Below, piece by piece: positions 60,582-64,000 of a DNA stretch of 64,000 nucleotides; position 1 is the first letter of the stretch; each line of letters starts with the position of its first letter. Under the pieces are notes generated by a model. The model searched no databases. It saw nothing but the letters and a program-made list of their open reading frames with translations, and had not been told where the DNA came from. This DNA is from Polynucleobacter sp. UB-Tiil-W10. GTDB lineage: Bacteria > Pseudomonadota > Gammaproteobacteria > Burkholderiales > Burkholderiaceae. The stretch covers positions 1,178,001 to 1,242,000 of the forward strand of contig NZ_JACVPZ010000001.1 in the NCBI RefSeq assembly GCF_018881605.1, read 5' to 3'. The position numbers and the translations under genes were made by a program.

Positions 60582-62816
60582 ATGGCTTCAGAGAAATCAA
60601 AGATTATTTATACGCTGACAGATGAGGCGCCACTTTTGGCTACCCGTGCATTTCTGCCAATTATTCGTACTTTTGCAGCTCCTGCTGGCGTGGAGATCGT
60701 GACGAGTGATATTTCAGTTGCCGCCCGTATCTTGACTGAGTTTCCTGAATGCCTGACTCCTGAGCAGCAAGTTCCCAATAACTTGGCTGAGCTAGGCAAA
60801 ATGACTTTATTGCCTGATACCAACATCATTAAGTTGCCAAATATTAGTGCTTCTGTTCCTCAGTTACTCGCAGCTATTAAAGAGTTGCAGACTAAGGGCT
60901 ACAAGATCCCTAGTTTTCCGGAAGATCCAAAAACAGACGAAGAGAAATCTATTCGCACTCGCTATTCCAAATGCTTGGGTAGCTCAGTAAACCCAGTATT
61001 GCGCGAAGGTAACTCTGACCGCCGCGCTCCTCCGGCAGTGAAACGCTACGCGCGTAAGAATCCTCACTCGATGGGGGAATGGAGTCAGGCGTCGCGCACT
61101 CACGTATCCCATATGCATGGCGGTGATTTTTACGCTGGTGAGAAGTCCTTAACGATGACTAAGGCGTGCGATGTGAAGATGGACTTGGTGACGAACAGTG
61201 GCAAGACTGTTGTCCTCAAACCAAAAGTCTCTTTATTGGCTGGTGAAATTATCGACAGCATGTATATGAGTAAAAAAGCTCTTTGTGATTTTTATGAAAA
61301 AGAAATCGAAGACGCTTATAAGACCGGTATGATGTTGTCCTTGCACGTCAAGGCAACCATGATGAAGGTTTCCCATCCAATCGTGTTTGGTCACGCGGTA
61401 AAGATTTTCTACAAAGATGCTTTTGAAAAGCATGCTAAGTTGTTTGAAGAGTTGGGTGTGAATGCTAATAACGGTATGAGCAGCCTGTACGAAAAGATCA
61501 AAACTTTGCCAGAATCTAAGCGCGAAGAAATCATTCAAGATTTGCATGCTTGTCACGAACATCGCCCTGCATTGGCGATGGTGGACTCTGCTAAAGGCAT
61601 TACCAATCTGCACTCTCCAAGCGATGTGATCGTAGACGCTTCTATGCCTGCAATGATTCGTGCTGGCGGCAAGATGTGGGGTGCTGATGGTCGTTTGCAT
61701 GACACGAAGGCTGTTATTCCAGAAAGTACTTTTGCCCGCATCTATCAAGAAATGATTAATTTCTGTAAAACGCACGGCAACTTTGATCCAACAACAATGG
61801 GTACAGTACCTAACGTTGGTTTGATGGCTCAACAGGCTGAAGAGTACGGTTCACACGACAAGACTTTTGAAATTCCAGAGGCTGGTGTCGCTCGTATCGT
61901 CACCGATGACGGCACTGTATTGCTTGAGCAGAATGTGGAAGAGGGCGATATCTGGCGTATGTGTCAGGTTAAAGATGCGCCAATCCGTGACTGGGTGAAG
62001 TTGGCTGTAAATCGTGCACGCCTTTCTAATACGCCAGCAGTATTCTGGCTCGATGAGTACCGTCCCCACGAAGCTGAATTAATTAAGAAGGTGCATACCT
62101 ACCTCAAAGACTATGATCTCACTGGCGTAGATATTCAGATCATGTCGCAGACACGTGCAATGCGTTACACCTTAGAGCGCGTCATTCGTGGCAAGGACAC
62201 CATCTCTGTAACCGGTAATATTTTGCGTGACTATCTCACTGACTTATTCCCAATTATGGAATTAGGTACCAGCGCGAAGATGTTGTCCATTGTGCCTTTG
62301 ATGGCCGGTGGCGGCTTGTTCGAAACGGGTGCTGGTGGTTCAGCTCCTAAGCACGTTCAACAGTTAGTAGAAGAAAACCATTTGCGTTGGGATTCACTTG
62401 GCGAGTTCATGGCTTTAGCTGTATCTCTTGAGGATATCGGCGATAAGACAGGTAACAATAAGGTAAAAATCTTAGCCCGCACTTTGGATGAGGCGACTGG
62501 TAAGTTGTTGGATAACAATAAGTCACCTTCACCACGCACTGGCGAGTTGGACAACCGTGGTAGCCAGTTCTACTTAGCGATGTACTGGGCCGAAGCATTG
62601 GCTGCTCAAACAGAAGATAAAGAATTGCAAGCGCACTTCGCTCCTTTAGCAAAATCTTTGATTGAGAATGAGCAAAAGATTGCAGCCGAACTCAAAGCGG
62701 TTCAAGGTAAGCCAGCAGATATTGGCGGTTACTTTATGCCTGATTCTGAGAAGTTTGAAGCAGTAATGCGTCCTAGCGCTACTTTGAATGCAGCTTTAAA
62801 GGCAGCAAGTGCCTAA
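60582..62816 (+). CDS. icd: Isocitrate dehydrogenase, NADP-dependent, monomeric type
   Basis: A 744-residue monomeric IDH, the full family length. The substrate/metal region is recognisable in [21 protein letters not shown] and [21 protein letters not shown] (each cited in full at up to 20 residues: [20 protein letters not shown] and [20 protein letters not shown]), with [19 protein letters not shown] and [20 protein letters not shown] later. It oxidises isocitrate to 2-oxoglutarate in the TCA cycle. GAGGAAAC precedes the ATG. A terminator follows. Confidence 0.95.
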   Translation: MASEKSKIIYTLTDEAPLLATRAFLPIIRTFAAPAGVEIVTSDISVAARILTEFPECLTPEQQVPNNLAELGKMTLLPDTNIIKLPNISASVPQLLAAIKELQTKGYKIPSFPEDPKTDEEKSIRTRYSKCLGSSVNPVLREGNSDRRAPPAVKRYARKNPHSMGEWSQASRTHVSHMHGGDFYAGEKSLTMTKACDVKMDLVTNSGKTVVLKPKVSLLAGEIIDSMYMSKKALCDFYEKEIEDAYKTGMMLSLHVKATMMKVSHPIVFGHAVKIFYKDAFEKHAKLFEELGVNANNGMSSLYEKIKTLPESKREEIIQDLHACHEHRPALAMVDSAKGITNLHSPSDVIVDASMPAMIRAGGKMWGADGRLHDTKAVIPESTFARIYQEMINFCKTHGNFDPTTMGTVPNVGLMAQQAEEYGSHDKTFEIPEAGVARIVTDDGTVLLEQNVEEGDIWRMCQVKDAPIRDWVKLAVNRARLSNTPAVFWLDEYRPHEAELIKKVHTYLKDYDLTGVDIQIMSQTRAMRYTLERVIRGKDTISVTGNILRDYLTDLFPIMELGTSAKMLSIVPLMAGGGLFETGAGGSAPKHVQQLVEENHLRWDSLGEFMALAVSLEDIGDKTGNNKVKILARTLDEATGKLLDNNKSPSPRTGELDNRGSQFYLAMYWAEALAAQTEDKELQAHFAPLAKSLIENEQKIAAELKAVQGKPADIGGYFMPDSEKFEAVMRPSATLNAALKAASA

Positions 62817-62862
62817 TATATGGAAGCGATAAACGTCTAATTTTATAATTAGGTTTAGCACT

Positions 62863-62891
62863 AAAGGCAAACTTTCGGGTTTGCCTTTTTT
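62863..62891 (+). terminator. Intrinsic terminator after icd
   Basis: AAAGGCAAAC at 62863-62872 pairs with GTTTGCCTTT at 62879-62888 across a 6-base loop (TTTCGG), followed by three more T. It lies 46 bases after the icd stop. Confidence 0.85.
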
Positions 62892-63054
62892 CTTGATGAA
62901 TCGCGTTTCTAAGCTCTACCAAAACCAAAAGACCCAGCGGAGCTGAATTATTGGAAATTCGCAAAATAGCACGCATGCCAGCCTTCATCAGGGCTCAGCA
63001 AGAAATTCCCATCGGTAGCAAAATAGGGCTATTACATTCTTTAAGGAGTGCGTT

Positions 63055-64000
63055 ATGGGTTTCTTAGATAAAACCATTATTGCGAGCGATATCACTCCAA
63101 AAGCTGTTTTTGAAAATCGCCGCAACCTCATCAAGACTGCAGCTGCCGGCGGCTTTGGAATGGCTCTGGCACCATGGTTTTCTAGAGAGGCGCTTGCCGC
63201 CGCCTCAGAAAAGCTAGCGGCTACTCTTAATCCTGCTTTTGCAGATAAAGATGGACTTACTCCATACAAGTACATCACCAGCTATAACAATTTTTATGAG
63301 TTTGGCACTGATAAAGCAGATCCAGCTGCAAATGCGGAGACCTTGCAAACTCGTCCTTGGACGATATTGATTGAGGGCCTGGTAAAAAAACCAATGACGC
63401 TCGATATCGACTCACTCCTCAAATTAGCCCCAATGGAAGAGCGTATTTACCGGATGCGCTGCGTTGAAGGTTGGTCGATGGTTATTCCCTGGGATGGTTT
63501 CTCACTCTCAAAACTCATTAATAAAGTAGAGCCACTCGCATCTGCAAAGTATGTGGAATTTACTTCTTTAGCTGATCGTAAGCAAATGACGGGGGTGAAG
63601 AGCAATATTATTGACTGGCCCTATCGCGAAGGTTTGCGTATGGATGAGGCCATGAATCCATTAACACTGCTTACCTTTGGCTTGTATGGCGAAGTCTTGC
63701 CCAAGCAAAATGGCGCACCAGTACGGATTGTGGTGCCCTGGAAGTATGGTTTCAAGAGCGCCAAGTCAATTGTCAAAATCCGCTTTACTGAGGAAATGCC
63801 AAAGACCAGCTGGAGTCAATTTGATGCACGAGAGTATGGCTTCTATTCCAATGTGAATCCTCAGGTAGATCACCCGCGTTGGAGTCAAGCCGTTGAGCGT
63901 CGTATTGGCGATCCTAAGGGAATGTTTGCGCCCAAGATTAAAACCCAAATGTTTAATGGCTATGGCGAGCAAGTAGCTAGTATGTATTCAGGTATGGATC
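63055..64000 (+). CDS. msrP: MsrP (YedY) molybdopterin sulfoxide reductase, catalytic subunit; truncated by window end
   Basis: The frame runs open to the end of the window (about 315 residues). The N-terminus has a Tat signal with twin Arg in [20 protein letters not shown], followed by a hydrophobic stretch and ALAA-like cleavage site. [16 protein letters not shown] carries the molybdenum-ligand Cys of the sulfite-oxidase-fold family; [20 protein letters not shown] is also typical of MsrP. It repairs oxidised methionines in the periplasm with the heme membrane partner MsrQ, expected next. AAGGAG precedes ATG 63055. Confidence 0.9.
   Translation, partial: MGFLDKTIIASDITPKAVFENRRNLIKTAAAGGFGMALAPWFSREALAAASEKLAATLNPAFADKDGLTPYKYITSYNNFYEFGTDKADPAANAETLQTRPWTILIEGLVKKPMTLDIDSLLKLAPMEERIYRMRCVEGWSMVIPWDGFSLSKLINKVEPLASAKYVEFTSLADRKQMTGVKSNIIDWPYREGLRMDEAMNPLTLLTFGLYGEVLPKQNGAPVRIVVPWKYGFKSAKSIVKIRFTEEMPKTSWSQFDAREYGFYSNVNPQVDHPRWSQAVERRIGDPKGMFAPKIKTQMFNGYGEQVASMYSGMD

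Noticed and set aside
61233-61832. 199-codon minus-strand frame
   Set aside because: Lies wholly inside icd, a well-supported gene; Cys/His/Phe-rich text is typical of an antisense shadow.

Overview
The window looks like a chromosomal segment of a small-genome betaproteobacterium of the Burkholderiaceae, most likely Polynucleobacter or a close relative. This is inferred from gene content: monomeric NADP isocitrate dehydrogenase, DUF934 beside a sulfite reductase, a DUF615 protein, a Bug-type binding protein, a LivM-LivG fusion, DUF6352 and MsrP. AT-rich coding DNA and tight gene packing agree. No sequence search was possible, so genus is tentative. No rRNA, tRNA, CRISPR array or complete insertion sequence was seen.

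Region 1 (1-24280) is a surface-polysaccharide locus. Its AT-rich left part (1-8600) is a run of touching genes: a transketolase-type subunit, a HAD protein, an APH-type kinase, an MDR dehydrogenase, a PhyH dioxygenase, an SDR and several methyltransferases. These could make and methylate an unusual sugar or similar substituent. From inside one methyltransferase gene (about 8600) to inside a nucleotidyltransferase gene (about 21330) the DNA is visibly richer in GC. This block holds two TIGR04372-type glycosyltransferases, a WbuC-like cupin, a GT2, membrane proteins including one split by an in-frame TGA, and an HldE-like protein with reversed domain order. AT-rich DNA resumes with a Wzm/Wzt-type ABC exporter and a WecA/MraY-like transferase.

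Region 2 (24303-30173) has a ChaA-like antiporter, a siroheme/sulfite-reduction set (cbiX, cobA, DUF934, cysI) and two divergent type II toxin-antitoxin modules. Region 3 (30255-42606) has a methyltransferase-GT2 fusion beside a GT-C-like membrane protein, a PDC-lactonase-like hydrolase with a Bug protein and a PcaD-like hydrolase, an acyltransferase, a YjgA/DarP protein, a third toxin-antitoxin-like pair with an 18-bp palindrome, a GMC oxidoreductase and an EamA transporter.

Region 4 (42742-47636) is a branched-chain amino acid ABC transporter (livK, livH, livM-livG fusion, livF). Region 5 (47727-51758) includes a sulfide/persulfide module: TauE/SafE exporter, type-II-like SQR, persulfide dioxygenase and an ArsR sensor with the two expected cysteines. 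Region 6 (51773-54800) is the most interesting part. A minus-strand operon encodes an outer-membrane barrel, a 59-residue protein, a periplasmic FMN-binding protein, its flavin transferase ApbE and a His-rich four-helix membrane protein, downstream of a promoter overlapped by two Fur-box-like palindromes. It reads as a candidate iron-regulated flavin electron-transfer or ferric-reduction system.

Region 7 (54873-64000) has housekeeping and single genes: DUF3820, a secreted endonuclease, a lytic transglycosylase, FKBP, DUF6352, an MFS transporter, icd and the start of msrP.
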